Assembly: GCF_028023555.1 (NCBI RefSeq)
Contig: NZ_JAQIOY010000001.1
Coordinates: 806,001-870,000, forward strand
Length of the DNA: 64,000 nucleotides
From: Thalassococcus_A lentus
GTDB taxonomy: Bacteria; Pseudomonadota; Alphaproteobacteria; Rhodobacterales; Rhodobacteraceae
Direction of reading: 5' to 3'
How positions within the stretch are numbered: position 1 is the first letter of the stretch; each line of letters starts with the position of its first letter. Under the pieces are notes generated by a model. That model worked only from the letters and a program-made list of their open reading frames with translations, ran no database searches and was not told the origin of the DNA. Made by a program: the position numbers and the translations under genes. Of this stretch, positions 50,724-60,166 are shown one piece after another.

Positions 50724-51698
50724 ATGTCCGGCTTCCTGACACGGCGAATACTCTACGGGCTGATGCTAATGCTCGGGGTCGTTGTCCTTAACTTTCTGCT
50801 CATACGTCTCGCTCCGGGGGATCCGGCGGTGGTCATTGCCGGTGAAATGGGTGGTGCGACCGAAGAAATGCTGGAAAGCATTCGTGAGGAATACGGTCTC
50901 AATGAGCCGGTTCTGGTGCAGTTGGGCATTTATCTGGGCAATGTGATCCGGGGTGATCTGGGCGAGAGTTTCTTTTTCAACCAGCCTGTCGCGGGCCTGA
51001 TTGCGCAAAGGATAGGGCCGACGATCCTGCTGGTCATCACCGCCCAACTCTTGTCAATTCTGCTGGGTGTTTTCCTTGGGGTTTTGGCCGCGCGCAAACC
51101 GGGCGGATTGATGAGCGCCTTTGTCTCTGTCTTTGCGACGATCGGCTATGCCGTTCCCGTCTTTTGGACGGGGATCATGTTGATCATCCTGTTTGCATCG
51201 GTCTTTCCGATTTTCCCTGTCGAAGGCATGGCCAGCGTCAAGCTGCGGGATGCGCCGTGGTATGTTCAATGGGCCGACATCGCGCACCATCTGATCCTGC
51301 CTGCCTTTACCCTCGCGATCATTTATCTGGCGCAATACGCTCGGCTATCCCGCGCCTCGATGCTCGAGGTGCTGGGATCCGACTACATCAGAACAGCACG
51401 GGCCAAGGGTGCCGCAGAACGCACCGTTTTGTTCCGCCATGCCCTGCGGAACGCCGCCTTGCCAATCCTGACGGTTGCCGGACTGCAGTTCGGCAACCTG
51501 ATTTCCGGTGCCTTGCTTGTCGAAACGGTTTTCAATTGGCCGGGGATGGGGCGATTGGCCTTCGACAGCATTCTGAGGCGGGACTATCCGACGATCATGG
51601 GGGTTCTGTTCTTTGCCTCGGCAATGGTCGTCGTGGCCAATATTCTGACCGACCTCAGCTATCGACTGGCTGATCCACGGCTGAGAGGGCGAACATGA
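50724..51698 (+). CDS. ABC transporter permease, DppB type
   Basis: A 324-residue permease with six hydrophobic segments. The N-terminus (RRILYGLMLMLGVVVLNFLLIRLAPGDPA) and the EAA loop (LEVLGSDYIRTARAKGA, then FRHALRNAALPILT) are typical of oligopeptide-type importers. It pairs with the following permease. The stop overlaps that gene by four bases. Confidence 0.93.
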   Translation: MSGFLTRRILYGLMLMLGVVVLNFLLIRLAPGDPAVVIAGEMGGATEEMLESIREEYGLNEPVLVQLGIYLGNVIRGDLGESFFFNQPVAGLIAQRIGPTILLVITAQLLSILLGVFLGVLAARKPGGLMSAFVSVFATIGYAVPVFWTGIMLIILFASVFPIFPVEGMASVKLRDAPWYVQWADIAHHLILPAFTLAIIYLAQYARLSRASMLEVLGSDYIRTARAKGAAERTVLFRHALRNAALPILTVAGLQFGNLISGALLVETVFNWPGMGRLAFDSILRRDYPTIMGVLFFASAMVVVANILTDLSYRLADPRLRGRT

Positions 51699-52573
51699 GC
51701 GGGCTCGAAAACGACAACACGCTGGTGGCGGAAAGCCCGGCACGCGAAGCATGGCGCATGTTCCGGCGCAACATCCCGGCATTGGTCGGGCTCGCCATTC
51801 TGACTGTGATCGTTGTGCTGACGCTGTATGGAACCCTGATCTACTCAGGCGATCCCTATGAAATCGTCTGGGCCCCGCACGAGCCACCCGGGGTTACGCC
51901 CGAGTTTCCTTTGGGGACGGATTACCTGGGCCGCAATATCGTCGCGGGGATTCTGGCAGGCGGTGGCCCGACCCTTGCTGTGGGGGCTGCCGCGGCGGCG
52001 ATCACCATGGTCATTGGCATCAGCCTCGGGGCATTGGCCGGGTATTTCGGAGGCTGGGTCGATAATCTGCTGATGCGGATCACCGAGTTTTTTCAGGTGT
52101 TGCCTGCATTGCTGTTCGCAATGGTTCTGGTGACACTCTTCAGCCCGTCCTTGTGGACCATCGCGATAGCTATTGGTGTGGTCAGCTGGCCGCAAACAGC
52201 GCGCCTGACACGAGCTGAGTTTCTCAAGATCAAAGAGCTCGAATACGTAACCGCGGCACGGGCCATCGGGGCCAAGAATGGCCGGATCATGTGGCGTGTG
52301 ATCCTGCCCAACGCAGCACCGCCGCTGATTGTGTCCGCAACCCTGACGATCGGCGTCGCTATTCTGTTCGAAGCGGGTTTGTCTTTTCTTGGTCTTGGCG
52401 ACCCCAATGTCATGAGCTGGGGGCTGATGATCGGTGCAAACCGCGAATATATCCTCGACGCGTGGTGGCCTGTGACCTTCCCGGGCCTCGCGATTTTTCT
52501 GACGGTGTTTTCGGTCAGCTTGATCGGCGACGGCCTGAACGACGCCTTTAATCCAAAGCTGAGGGAACGATGA
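51695..52573 (+). CDS. ABC transporter permease, DppC type
   Basis: A 292-residue permease. The N-terminus includes the OppC-like helix AWRMFRRNIPALVGLAILTVIVVL and the FPLGTDYLGRNIVAGIL block. The EAA loop is LKIKELEYVTAARAIGA, followed by MWRVILPNAAPPLIV. It forms the channel with the DppB-type subunit. Start and stop each overlap their neighbours by four bases, so the operon is tightly coupled. Confidence 0.93.
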   Translation: MSGLENDNTLVAESPAREAWRMFRRNIPALVGLAILTVIVVLTLYGTLIYSGDPYEIVWAPHEPPGVTPEFPLGTDYLGRNIVAGILAGGGPTLAVGAAAAAITMVIGISLGALAGYFGGWVDNLLMRITEFFQVLPALLFAMVLVTLFSPSLWTIAIAIGVVSWPQTARLTRAEFLKIKELEYVTAARAIGAKNGRIMWRVILPNAAPPLIVSATLTIGVAILFEAGLSFLGLGDPNVMSWGLMIGANREYILDAWWPVTFPGLAIFLTVFSVSLIGDGLNDAFNPKLRER

Positions 52574-53538
52574 GCCTGCTGGAGATAGAAGACCTGCGGG
52601 TGACGTTCAGCACGCGCCATGGGGTTGTGACCGCGCTGGACGGCGTGTCGCTGTCGCTCGAAGCCGGTGAAACACTGGCCGTGGTGGGTGAAAGCGGATG
52701 CGGCAAGTCTATTACCGCGCTTTCGACCATGGGATTGATCCCTATGCCCCCGGGCCGCATCGCAGGTGGTGCAATAAGGCTGGCCGGAGAAGACCTGACG
52801 CGCGCCAGCGATGCCCGGCTTCGGGCCATGCGCGGTGCAGAAATCGCCATGATCTTTCAGGAGCCCATGACCAGCCTCAACCCGGTATTCACCGTTGGGC
52901 ACCAAATCGCCGAGGCCATTCTTTTGCATCAGACCGTCAGCCGGGACCAAGCATGGCGCGATGCTGTTGCCCTGCTGGACCGTGTTGGCATTCCCAGCCC
53001 TGATGCTCGGGCGCGGGACTATCCCCATCAACTGTCTGGGGGCATGCGCCAAAGGGTGATGATCGCAATGGCTGTGTCTTGTCGCCCCAAGGTGCTGATC
53101 GCGGATGAGCCGACGACCGCGTTGGATGTCACCGTACAGGCGCAGATTTTTGATCTGCTCAACGAAATTCAGCATGATTTTGGTGCCGCCGTTCTGTTGA
53201 TTACACATGACATGGGCGCTGTGTCGGAAATGGCAGATCGCGTGGCAGTCATGTATGCAGGCCGTGTGATCGAGACAGGGCAGGCGGATGATGTGCTCGA
53301 TCATTCGCGCCATCCCTATACACAGGGTTTGATCGATTGCATTCCCTCGGTCGATCACGGCGGGGCCTTGCGCGAAATTCCCGGAGTTGTGCCGCCACTC
53401 CATTTGCTCGGTGCAGGATGCGCCTTTGCAGAGCGCTGTGATCATGCCCGTGATCAATGCCGGTCGGCCAAACCTGACCTGCGCGAAACTGGGGGGCATC
53501 TTGCAGCCTGCCATGGCGCTGCGGAGGGTTGGCTATGA
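52570..53538 (+). CDS. ABC transporter ATP-binding protein, DppD/OppD type
   Basis: A 322-residue ATPase. Walker A is GESGCGKSI near residue 38, the signature is LSGGMRQRV and Walker B is VLIADEPTTALDV. The C-terminal oligopeptide-ABC domain has the four-Cys pattern (HLLGAGCAFAERCDHARDQCRSA, later AACHG), which in relatives binds an Fe-S cluster. It energises the importer with the next gene. Confidence 0.93.
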   Translation: MSLLEIEDLRVTFSTRHGVVTALDGVSLSLEAGETLAVVGESGCGKSITALSTMGLIPMPPGRIAGGAIRLAGEDLTRASDARLRAMRGAEIAMIFQEPMTSLNPVFTVGHQIAEAILLHQTVSRDQAWRDAVALLDRVGIPSPDARARDYPHQLSGGMRQRVMIAMAVSCRPKVLIADEPTTALDVTVQAQIFDLLNEIQHDFGAAVLLITHDMGAVSEMADRVAVMYAGRVIETGQADDVLDHSRHPYTQGLIDCIPSVDHGGALREIPGVVPPLHLLGAGCAFAERCDHARDQCRSAKPDLRETGGHLAACHGAAEGWL

Positions 53539-54503
53539 CCGCTTTGCTGGATGTGCGAAACCTGAGTGTTGAGTTTTCACTGCCTCGGCCCGCTCCGTTC
53601 CAACCGCGCCCTGTTCTAAGGGCTGTGCGGGGCGTGTCGTTTACGCTGATGCCGGGGCGGTCCCTTGGGATCGTGGGTGAATCCGGTTCTGGAAAAACCA
53701 CGACGGCCATGGCCGCTATTCGGCTGGAAGAGGCCGCGGGCGGGCAGGTACTGTTCCAGGGCGACGATCTGCTGACGCTCAGCCCCGAGGACATGCGTCA
53801 GCGGCGACGCGACATTCAGTTGATTTTCCAAGACCCCTATTCGTCATTGAACCCGCGTGCTCGGGTGGGTGACATCGTTCGCGAGCCATTGGATTTGTTG
53901 CAGGTCGGCACCGAAGCTGAGCGCCGTGACACTGTTCGGGAATTGTTTGAAAAGGTCGGGCTGCGACCTGATCAGCTGAGTCTTTTCCCGCACCAGTTTT
54001 CCGGTGGCCAGAGGCAGCGCATTTCAATTGCGCGTGCCTTGGCCCCCGGTCCAAAACTGTTGGTCTGCGACGAACCCGTCAGCGCCTTGGACGTGGCCAT
54101 TCAGGCGCAGATATTGAATCTGCTGGCGCGATTGCAGGATGAAATGGGGCTGTCATACCTGTTTATCAGTCATGATCTTGGTGTGGTGCGCCATGTCTGT
54201 CAGGACGTTGCGGTAATGTATCTGGGGCAGATCGTCGAACTGGCCTCGTCCGAGGCAATGTTTGCAGCGCCGCAGCACCCGTACACACAGGCCCTGCTCG
54301 CGGCGGCACCTTCGATGACACGGCGCAAGTCGCGGGGCTTTACCCGGCCGATGAAACTCAAGGGTGATCCTCCCAGCCCGATCAATCCGCCAACGGGCTG
54401 CGCCTTTGCCGAGCGTTGCCCCAAGGCGCAAAGCCTGTGCCGGGAAACGGCTCCGGTCTTGGCTGGTGATGCGCACCAGACGGCGTGTCATTTTCCGGGG
54501 TAA
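53535..54503 (+). CDS. ABC transporter ATP-binding protein, DppF/OppF type
   Basis: A 322-residue ATPase. Walker A is GESGSGKTT, the signature is FSGGQRQRI and Walker B is LLVCDEPVSALDV. The C-terminal Cys set is visible (PTGCAFAERCPKAQSLC, then TACHF). I chose the ATG at 53535, whose ATGA overlap with the upstream stop matches the rest of the operon. It ends the importer operon, convergent with pcs. Confidence 0.93.
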   Translation: MTALLDVRNLSVEFSLPRPAPFQPRPVLRAVRGVSFTLMPGRSLGIVGESGSGKTTTAMAAIRLEEAAGGQVLFQGDDLLTLSPEDMRQRRRDIQLIFQDPYSSLNPRARVGDIVREPLDLLQVGTEAERRDTVRELFEKVGLRPDQLSLFPHQFSGGQRQRISIARALAPGPKLLVCDEPVSALDVAIQAQILNLLARLQDEMGLSYLFISHDLGVVRHVCQDVAVMYLGQIVELASSEAMFAAPQHPYTQALLAAAPSMTRRKSRGFTRPMKLKGDPPSPINPPTGCAFAERCPKAQSLCRETAPVLAGDAHQTACHFPG

Positions 54504-54515
54504 GGGGCAGGGATT

Positions 54516-55208
54516 TCAGGGTTTGGCAGGGATCAGTTGCTGCATCACACCTACGACGACCAAATAGATTGACGTGGCCACCAAACCCCAATGGGCCCAG
54601 CTGTCGGGATGGAAATCCACCCATGCGGCCCAGCCTGCAAAGAATGTCCACGCAAGCGCAATCGGCAGTGACAACCAACGCCAGCGTTCGGTCCGGACCG
54701 GGTGAATGAACTTGAGTGGCAAGAACATGGCCCATGCAAGCGCGGCAACCAATCCGAGTGAAACCCAGAAATTCGGTTCAATCGCAAAGAGCACCAGTAC
54801 CAGCATGTTCCAACATCCGGGGAAGCCATGAAACGAATTGTCCGACGTCTTCATGCGGGTGTCGGCAAAATACATTGCACTGGCAAAGGTGATGACGATG
54901 ATCGCAAACCACCCGGTCCAGCCGGGCAGCAGCCCCGATTGGAACAGGGCGAAAGCTGGAATGAAGACGTAGGTCAAATAGTCGATGATCAAATCCAGCA
55001 GGACACCATCAAAGCGCGGCGCATAGGTTTTCACATCGTATTTCCGGGCCAATGGGCCGTCGATGCCATCAACGGCAAAAGCGACCACGAGCCACAGGAA
55101 CATGATGGACCACTGCTCCTGCGCTGCAGCGAGCAACGCAAGCATGGCAAAGACTGCACCGGTGGCTGTGAGGAGGTGTACGAAGAGCGCGCGCATTTGC
55201 ATTGTCAT
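54516..55208 (-). CDS. pcs: phosphatidylcholine synthase
   Basis: A 230-residue membrane enzyme with about seven hydrophobic segments. The CDP-alcohol phosphotransferase motif is DGIDGPLARKYDV, then PRFDGVLLDLIID, with the D-G-x2-A-R...G-x3-D-x3-D layout. It condenses CDP-diacylglycerol with choline to make phosphatidylcholine. The NSFHGFPGCWN block fits Pcs rather than phosphatidylglycerol or serine synthases. It stands alone. Confidence 0.92.
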   Translation of the reverse strand: MTMQMRALFVHLLTATGAVFAMLALLAAAQEQWSIMFLWLVVAFAVDGIDGPLARKYDVKTYAPRFDGVLLDLIIDYLTYVFIPAFALFQSGLLPGWTGWFAIIVITFASAMYFADTRMKTSDNSFHGFPGCWNMLVLVLFAIEPNFWVSLGLVAALAWAMFLPLKFIHPVRTERWRWLSLPIALAWTFFAGWAAWVDFHPDSWAHWGLVATSIYLVVVGVMQQLIPAKP

Positions 55209-55326
55209 GGGACTGTCATGGACGAAATGCGCACAGGTTGCAATTGCACTGGAAGAACAGGCTTACCTTAAGTCAGAAAACGATAACCCAAACACAATCG
55301 GGTTGCCCGGAAAACGCGGTGCCGCT

Positions 55327-55956
55327 TCAGCCATCTACGCCGTTCTTGGGCGGGTCAGTCATCAATCTCGCCAAGGCGTCCAGTTCCATGCCGTGACCTT
55401 CGCCAATGCGCTGAGCCGCGCGTAGGCGCACGTCATCCGGTTTGTTCTGGTTCAGTTTCCAGGTGCTTTGCATGTCGTGAATTTCAAATCGAAACGGCAA
55501 AATCATCCGCATCATTCTGTCACGAACCTCTGCATCCATTTTGTCGAGCGTCCAAGGTGTTTTGTTCAGCCCCGCTTCGAAACCGGCGCTTTGGACTACC
55601 AGTGTTTGTTCCATCTCTTTTGCTGGCAGTGCATGCAATGTGCCGATCAAGTGTACCGCGACATAGTTCCATGTGGGCACCTGATCCGGCACTTCGTACC
55701 AGTCCGGAGAAACGTATCCGTCTGGCCCGCTGACGGCGATCGTGGCCGGAATGCCGTCTTGAACAACGCGGCAAATCGGGTTGGAGCGCACAAGGTGCAA
55801 CCGCGCGTAGGTGGCGTTGGCAGAAAGCAGGAACGGAACATGCGACAACAAGGGTGTTGTATCAGACGAGATCGCAAGAATGCCAAAGCCGCGTGATCGG
55901 GCGAACTCGAGACTTCTTGTTGCTTCGGCTTTTCTGAAAATCGGATTGGGGTGCAT
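55327..55956 (-). CDS. FMN-binding negative transcriptional regulator-like (PaiB family)
   Basis: A 209-residue split-barrel flavoprotein. LHLVRSNPICRVV, SGPDGYVSPDWYEVPDQVPTWNYVAVHLIGTL and the RMMRMILPFRFEI helix are PaiB hallmarks. Members are called transcriptional regulators from the Bacillus PaiB, but they have no clear DNA-binding domain, and an oxidoreductase role is possible. I chose the ATG at 55956. No PaiA partner is nearby. Confidence 0.85.
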   Translation of the reverse strand: MHPNPIFRKAEATRSLEFARSRGFGILAISSDTTPLLSHVPFLLSANATYARLHLVRSNPICRVVQDGIPATIAVSGPDGYVSPDWYEVPDQVPTWNYVAVHLIGTLHALPAKEMEQTLVVQSAGFEAGLNKTPWTLDKMDAEVRDRMMRMILPFRFEIHDMQSTWKLNQNKPDDVRLRAAQRIGEGHGMELDALARLMTDPPKNGVDG

Positions 55957-56063
55957 CACAAGTTCCAAGACAAATGGATCGTGTTGCTTTTTGCCGAAGC
56001 CGATCATCGGCTGTCACGCAAAACATTGTATCGATACGAAACGCGTTGGCGATTGATTAGCGC

Positions 56064-56492
56064 TCAGGCGCGCGCGACGTTCTTTTTCCGCTGGCTCCAC
56101 ACCGCGAAGGTTTTGGCGTTAACCGCATCCAACACAATGTACACCGCTGCAGCCCAAGGGAAGGTCATGACGAATTCAACAGATGCACCCAGAAAATCCG
56201 TTGTTCCTTTGGTCGAGTAGAGACCAACGAGCAATCCGACGAATAGCATTCCCGAAATACGAACGCGCTGGCGTTCGGGCGAGTTGCAAAGATTGAACAC
56301 CCTCTCAAGCAGCAGCCTGCCTGGAAGGACAATTACCATCATCAAGGCGACCACTTTGTCCTCGTGGTTGAGGACTTCGGGGGAACGGATGGCAAGCCAC
56401 ATAATCAAGCACAAATAACATGCCGCCGTTACCAACCCGATGGCAGTCAGGTAGGAATAAAGCCGTCTGGCTTCCGTCTCTTTGCGTGTCAT
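56064..56492 (-). CDS. hypothetical membrane protein
   Basis: A 142-residue protein I do not recognise. It has a basic N-terminus (MTRKETEARR) and four hydrophobic segments, the first at about 15-35 (AIGLVTAACYLCLIMWLAI) and the last at about 108-128 (FVMTFPWAAAVYIVLDAV). It ends with a basic tail (SQRKKNVARA). The ATG at 56492 has a weak ribosome site, and a TTG eight codons upstream (56516) is also possible. It lies between a PaiB-like gene and mtaB. Confidence 0.6.
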   Translation of the reverse strand: MTRKETEARRLYSYLTAIGLVTAACYLCLIMWLAIRSPEVLNHEDKVVALMMVIVLPGRLLLERVFNLCNSPERQRVRISGMLFVGLLVGLYSTKGTTDFLGASVEFVMTFPWAAAVYIVLDAVNAKTFAVWSQRKKNVARA

Positions 56493-56545
56493 ACGAATGG
56501 CGTAGACCCGAACCAAGGCAACATTATGACAAAATTTTTGCGGTT

Positions 56546-57802
56546 TCAGGCCGCGGTCAACTGACCGTTTTCGAAACCCTGAACCTGGGTCCGAACGATG
56601 GTGCCAACGGTTTGAGGGGCGTTAAAGCGCACTTCGGCGAATTGTTCAGTTCTTCCCATATCAACCGACTCCATCAAAACCGCATGTTGCCTGCCCACTT
56701 GCGACTGCAAATGTTTGAGCACCGCGGCAGATCCTGCAGCCCGCAGTTTTGCAGCACGCGCCTTGATCGTATTGCCGTCGACCTTGTTGGGGATTTTCGC
56801 CGCAGGTGTTCCGGGACGGGCAGAATACGGGAAGACATGCAGCCAGGTCAGATCGCAATCTGCCACAAGGCGCAGTGAGTTTTCGAAATGCGCGTCAGTT
56901 TCGGTCGGAAAGCCTGCGATAATGTCCGCGCCAAAGGTCATGTCCGGACGCAGCTTGCGCGCTTCTTCGCAGAACGCGATCGCGTCATCACGCAGATGCC
57001 GACGTTTCATCCGTTTCAAAATCAGGTCGTCACCATGCTGAAGCGAGAGGTGCAGATGTGGCATAAGCCGTTGTTCCGTGGCGATTGCCATCATCAGGTT
57101 TTCGTCAGCTTCTATGCTGTCGATCGAACTGATGCGCAGGCGTGGAACGTCGGTGAGGCGCAATATGCGCATCACAAGATCGCCCAGCCGCGGTTCGCCG
57201 GGCAAGTCAGCACCCCAGGACGTCAGATCGACGCCGGTAAGAACCACCTCGTTATAGCCCTCTTGGACAAGCCGTTTGATCTGATCGACAACGACCCCGG
57301 CGGGAACCGAGCGCGAGTTGCCCCGGCCATAGGGAATAATGCAAAAAGTGCAGCGGTGATCACAGCCGTTCTGGACTTGGACATAAGCGCGGCTTCTGGA
57401 GCCAAAGCCATCAATCAGATGCGCGGCTGTTTCGGTCACTGACATGATGTCATTGACTTGAATCCGTTCGGTCTGGCCGATGAAATCTGCACCTAGCCCC
57501 TGCCAGGTCTCGGGGGCCATTTTCTCGGTATTGCCGATCACGGCATCGACTTCGTCCATGGCTGCGAAACTGTCAGGATCGATCTGCGCAGCGCAGCCGG
57601 TCACAATGACCTGAGACGACGGGTTTTCACGCCGCAGCCGGCGAATTTCCTTGCGGGCCTTTGAAACCGCCTCATTCGTGACGGCGCAGGTGTTCACGAT
57701 CACGGCGTCTTTGACGCCAGCCTCTTCGGCCAGACGTTTCATCGCTTCGGTTTCATAGGCGTTGAGCCTGCAACCCAGTGTAGTGAAGCGAGGCGCGCTC
57801 AT
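56546..57802 (-). CDS. mtaB: tRNA threonylcarbamoyladenosine methylthiotransferase MtaB
   Basis: A 418-residue radical-SAM enzyme that adds the methylthio group to t6A37 of tRNA. The UPF0004 domain (TLGCRLNAYETEAMKRL, NTCAVTNEA, VTGCAAQ) binds the auxiliary cluster, and the SAM cluster motif CxxxCxxC is in CDHRCTFCIIPYGRG. TRAM-like residues end the protein. The start overlaps the dapF stop by four bases (ATGA), so it is co-translated with dapF. Confidence 0.94.
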   Translation of the reverse strand: MSAPRFTTLGCRLNAYETEAMKRLAEEAGVKDAVIVNTCAVTNEAVSKARKEIRRLRRENPSSQVIVTGCAAQIDPDSFAAMDEVDAVIGNTEKMAPETWQGLGADFIGQTERIQVNDIMSVTETAAHLIDGFGSRSRAYVQVQNGCDHRCTFCIIPYGRGNSRSVPAGVVVDQIKRLVQEGYNEVVLTGVDLTSWGADLPGEPRLGDLVMRILRLTDVPRLRISSIDSIEADENLMMAIATEQRLMPHLHLSLQHGDDLILKRMKRRHLRDDAIAFCEEARKLRPDMTFGADIIAGFPTETDAHFENSLRLVADCDLTWLHVFPYSARPGTPAAKIPNKVDGNTIKARAAKLRAAGSAAVLKHLQSQVGRQHAVLMESVDMGRTEQFAEVRFNAPQTVGTIVRTQVQGFENGQLTAA

Positions 57803-58632
57803 ATCTGATCGAGCCAATCGGCTGTCAGGACGCCGTTAAAGACATGAGACGTGCGCCCTGTCATCCAGACACCATCGTCACGCCAATCGATGTCCAATGT
57901 GCCGCCATCAAGATCGATCCGTACATGGCGACCGGTCAGGCCACGCCTTGCCGCAGCCACCGCGGTCGCGCAGGATGAAGAACCCGATGCAAGCGTTACA
58001 CCGACGCCCCGTTCCCAGACGCGCATGCGAATGTGATCTTTTGCAATCACACTGGCGACCTGCACATTGGTCCTCTCAGGGTAGAGCGGATGGTGTTCGT
58101 AACGCGGGCCAAAGTGCTCTAGCGCGACGGCCTCGGCGTCATCGACAAAGAAGGTGCAGTGCGGATTGCCCATGCCCGTGGCCGTTGGTGCGCCTTCAAT
58201 CGGTAGCTCCAGCGTATCCATTTCCTCGGCCAGCGGGATTTCGCGCCAGGTCAGCTGAGGGTGACCCATGTTGACCGAGGTCACACCGTCGCCTCTGTCT
58301 TCAACGAAAAGCGTGCCGCGATCCGTCGTGAGTTCCAAGGCGGATTGGCCGCTTTCATCCATGAGAAAGCGCCCGATACAACGTGTTGCATTTCCGCAAG
58401 CGCCAGATGTGGTGCCGTCGGAATTGTAGAATGTGAGATGCGCGTCCCCGGTTCCCCGGTTTTCGATCAGCGCGAGTTGGTCAAACCCCACGCCGCGATT
58501 CCGATCCGCCAACGCAATGGCCAGCGAAGGGGTTACATCAAAGCGCCGCGCACGGCCGTCCAGCACGACAAAGTCGTTTCCAAGCCCATGCATTTTCATG
58601 AAAGGCACTGAGGGTGTGTTCGCATGCGTCAT
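57799..58632 (-). CDS. dapF: diaminopimelate epimerase
   Basis: A 277-residue enzyme that makes meso-diaminopimelate for lysine and cell wall. The two active-site cysteines are in SGACGNATRCIG and SGSSSCATAVA; KMHGLGNDFVVLDGR and GNPHCTFFVDD are diagnostic. I chose the ATG at 58632, since N-terminal tails like this are usual here; the ATG at 58599 (MKMHGLG) would also give a full enzyme. Confidence 0.95.
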   Translation of the reverse strand: MTHANTPSVPFMKMHGLGNDFVVLDGRARRFDVTPSLAIALADRNRGVGFDQLALIENRGTGDAHLTFYNSDGTTSGACGNATRCIGRFLMDESGQSALELTTDRGTLFVEDRGDGVTSVNMGHPQLTWREIPLAEEMDTLELPIEGAPTATGMGNPHCTFFVDDAEAVALEHFGPRYEHHPLYPERTNVQVASVIAKDHIRMRVWERGVGVTLASGSSSCATAVAAARRGLTGRHVRIDLDGGTLDIDWRDDGVWMTGRTSHVFNGVLTADWLDQI

Positions 58633-58761
58633 GCGGGCGCATATACGCTTGTTAAAGGCCCCTTTCCAGTGCCGCCGGACGTCGCAGTTCACATCAATCG
58701 GAAATTTGCCAATTTTAAGGGTTGACCCTGTGCCGCGCAGTTTCTAGATACGCCGCCTAGT

Positions 58762-58837
58762 GGGCCGTTAGCTCAGTTGGTAGAGCAACTGACTTTTAAT
58801 CAGTGGGTCGCAGGTTCGAACCCTGCACGGCTCACCA
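58762..58837 (+). tRNA. tRNA-Lys (TTT)
   Basis: A full cloverleaf of 76 bases including encoded CCA. Acceptor GGGCCGT pairs with ACGGCTC (one G-T pair), the anticodon stem is ACTGA/TCAGT with loop CTTTTAA, giving anticodon TTT (lysine). The T-arm has GGTTCGAACCC. Confidence 0.97.
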
Positions 58838-59241
58838 CTGATCTCCAATAAAATCGTGTGTTCTTAAGGCCTTGGCCTATTTGCTGTCCGATGCGCATTG
58901 GTTGCAGGCGCGGGGTGGCACAAGTTTGCCAGCGAATCCGGATGTATGCCTGCGTGAAGCAGGCCAGCCGACGAACGGCTGGTCGCATGATTCCGGACAA
59001 TTTGGCGCTGTGTCGATCACGTTGCCCTTGCTGTGGCGACGTCAAAGAGAATCGCTGAACAATTCGGCAAGGGCGCTCTGGATCCGCCTGATATCGAAGG
59101 TGAATGAATCGCCGGCCGGCAGCTTGGTTTGGAAAATGGAAAGACGTGCATCGCAACCGGATAAGGATTCCTTTCGGTCGATACTTGGTTAGAGTGTGAT
59201 CATCAAAATGATGCGCACCTGATCCAAGAACGGACACGACA
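58838..59241. other. intergenic region downstream of tRNA-Lys
   Basis: About 400 bases with no gene I can support. One rightward frame (58872-59192, 106 codons) is open but has no ribosome-binding site and no recognisable motif. There is no integrase and I found no repeat of the tRNA 3' end here, so there is no direct sign of an inserted element. Confidence 0.5.
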
Positions 59242-60153
59242 ATGAAACCCTATTCCGGCATTTGGCCCGTCGCCCCTACTGCATTCAATGATGATGGAAC
59301 TCTAGATCTGGAGGGATCTGCGCGTGTGCTCGATTGCATGATCGATCAGGGCTCGGATGGCATTTGTATCTTGGCCAACTATTCCGAACAGTTTTTGCTA
59401 AGCGATTCCGAACGCTACGATCTGACGAAAATGTCGGTCGAGCATGTGGCGGGGCGCGTGCCGTTGATTGTGACAATCAGCCATTTCGCAACCGACATTG
59501 TTGTTGGGCGCGCCAATGAGGCCAAGCAAATGGGGGCGGACATTGTCATGATGATGGCGCCGTATCACGGTGCTTTGCTCAAGGGCACTGCGGAGCAAAC
59601 TTATGAACAATTTGCCAAAGTAGGCGAGGTTGGTCTGCCTATAATGCTACAAGATGCGCCGCTGTCCGGGGTGGAACTGAGCGTGCCGCTGCTGGCCAAA
59701 ATGGCGCGCGAGATTGAAATGCTGAAACTGTTCAAGATCGAAAGCGTCGGAACGGCTGCCAAGCTTCGGGCACTTTTGGCCGAAGCGGATGCACATATCG
59801 ACGGACCTTTCGATGGCGAAGAGGGGATCACGCTGATGGCGGATCTGGATGCGGGGGCAACAGGCACAATGACTTCGGCAACCATTACCGATCAGATCAA
59901 ACCGGTTGTCGCTCACTTTTTGAACGGGGACCGACAAGCGGCGTTGGATGCCTATGCCCGTGTGCTGCCAGCAATCAATCACGAGAACCGCCAATGCGGG
60001 TTCAGGGCAGCTAAAGAAACCATGAAAGCGGGCGGCGTTATTCACTCGGCGTTTTGCCGGCACCCCATTCCGGCCTTGCCAGATTGGACGCGTGACCAAT
60101 TGTTTGAATTGATCCGCCCGCTTGATCCAATTGCATTGCGTTGGGGCCACTAG
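59242..60153 (+). CDS. dihydrodipicolinate synthase-family aldolase/dehydratase
   Basis: A 303-residue TIM-barrel of the DapA family. The Schiff-base Lys is Lys165 in LKLFKIES. The usual Tyr of the Y-N-x-P motif is missing (MLQDAP at 135-140), as in sugar-acid dehydratases of this family such as 2-keto-3-deoxy-arabonate dehydratase. So it is more likely a sugar-acid or keto-acid enzyme than a lysine-synthesis DapA. It converges on the CoA transferase gene, next to a carboxylate transporter. Confidence 0.85.
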   Translation: MKPYSGIWPVAPTAFNDDGTLDLEGSARVLDCMIDQGSDGICILANYSEQFLLSDSERYDLTKMSVEHVAGRVPLIVTISHFATDIVVGRANEAKQMGADIVMMMAPYHGALLKGTAEQTYEQFAKVGEVGLPIMLQDAPLSGVELSVPLLAKMAREIEMLKLFKIESVGTAAKLRALLAEADAHIDGPFDGEEGITLMADLDAGATGTMTSATITDQIKPVVAHFLNGDRQAALDAYARVLPAINHENRQCGFRAAKETMKAGGVIHSAFCRHPIPALPDWTRDQLFELIRPLDPIALRWGH

Positions 60154-60166
60154 GACATTTGGGTGT

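Noticed and set aside
58800..59237. A leftward 145-codon frame ending in SRAGFEPATH
   Set aside because: It ends inside tRNA-Lys; this tail is the usual false translation of tRNA 3' ends.
58838..59241. A possible integrated element next to tRNA-Lys
   Set aside because: tRNA 3' ends are common insertion sites, but I see no integrase and no repeat of the tRNA end here.
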